From positions 6,944,303 through 7,008,302 of the forward strand of contig SSBO01000009.1 of assembly GCA_005281725.1 (NCBI GenBank): 64,000 bases of DNA, written 5' to 3'. A program made the position numbers and the translations under genes. The DNA comes from Wuchereria bancrofti. Its lineage: Eukaryota; Nematoda; Chromadorea; Rhabditida; Onchocercidae. This document shows, piece by piece, positions 63,389 to 64,000 of the stretch (its first letter is position 1; each line of letters begins with the position of its first letter). The notes beneath the pieces were generated by a model. It searched no databases. It saw nothing but the letters and a program-made list of their open reading frames with translations, and was not told the DNA's origin.

Positions 63389-64000
63389 ATTTCCATTGTG
63401 GTTTAAAAGGGTTAGCAGCTTTTTGAGTTTTGTACTTTGTTTTAGGCATTAATTTAAATTCATTTGTCAGTAAGAAAAAATTCGAAAACAAAGCTAAAGA
63501 ATGATTTCAACTTGCAATTTTCTTTTGCTTTCTGACATGGAACGTTATATTGAATATTATTACTGAGAGTAAAGATCACTTCAAATCTTGATATTATTTC
63601 GTAAACAAATTATAAGATGAAAAGAGTTGTCTTCATCATTAACAAGAAAATCATTAACAATGAAAAAAAATTATTGTTAATATGTCCCATAGAGTTTTTG
63701 TTTCATAGAGTATGGAACGTAGCACTTTCCATCTGTTTTCATCAAATCTTAATTGAAATATTATTGCTGATACCTTTCATACTATCATCTTCAAATCGAA
63801 TTTTTGAAACATAGATATGCTTCAAATTTATTGGATGATATCAAAGTATTGCAAGGAAAAAATATGATTTCATTCTTCTAGCTATTATCCAATCATTTCT
63901 ATGATATCACCGATCGTAGCACAACAGTTGCCTAGGTAAGGATGAAAAACTGAGCTGGGTAAATAGTAATAGGCAGGGTTTAAATGAAGTTATAAAGTTG
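63389..64000. other. Window end, nothing recognised
   Basis: AT-rich. The plus-strand open frame at 63617-63814 is lysine/isoleucine-rich and hydrophobic, without splice or domain support. Confidence 0.4.

Overview
The window is AT-rich nuclear DNA from a nematode. Genes are broken into many small exons with GT..TTTCAG introns, several starts sit just behind an unpaired TTTCAG-type acceptor (the pattern of SL trans-splicing), and two genes belong to nematode-flavoured families (a TSP-repeat-less MIG-17-like ADAMTS and an ODR-2/HOT-like Ly-6 protein). The intron style and base composition would suit a filarial or other spirurid worm, but the species call is inference. There is no sign of bacterial, Wolbachia or viral sequence.

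Layout: 1-2293 (+) 3' part of a MIG-17-like metalloprotease; 3914-7951 (-) CDT2/DTL, the substrate receptor of the CRL4 ubiquitin ligase, with a canonical C-terminal PIP box; 11468-12833 (+) a TMEM86/YhhN-fold membrane protein; 13418-15165 (+) an unrecognised multi-pass membrane protein; 15573-16929 (+) ALG14; 19438-24879 (-) ZNF277; about 26.0-38.7 kb a gene-poor stretch holding one small secreted-peptide candidate and a few orphan ORFs, much of it being the 6.6-kb first intron of an ODR-2/HOT-like gene (32849-40344, +); 41228-48934 (-) TELO2/CLK-2; 49401-54298 (+) SDA1/SDAD1 (PRO-3); 56782-59647 (+) proteasome ATPase RPT2; 60595-62117 (-) a 66-residue tyrosine-rich secreted or membrane protein.

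Exon models for MIG-17-like, CDT2, TMEM86-like, the membrane protein, ALG14, HOT-like, SDA1, RPT2 and the 66-aa protein were joined by hand and the reading phase closes at every junction (the sum of exon lengths is divisible by three). ZNF277 has one unresolved junction and CLK-2 several. CDT2 lacks a proven first exon.

The genes are mostly unrelated housekeeping functions (replication licensing control, N-glycosylation, checkpoint kinase assembly, 60S biogenesis, proteasome). Two arrangements may matter for regulation: CLK-2 and SDA1 start head to head 466 bp apart, and the TMEM86-like, membrane-protein and ALG14 genes lie in line on one strand with gaps of about 0.4-0.6 kb. I did not find a new defence-type or mobile system. 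The most interesting points are a TMEM86-like protein that lacks both proposed catalytic aspartates, an intronic partial copy of one of its exons, a perfect 23-bp inverted repeat at 62801-62849, a GC-AG intron in SDA1, the conserved PIH1D1-type DSDDD motif in CLK-2, and several unassigned coding-like exons.
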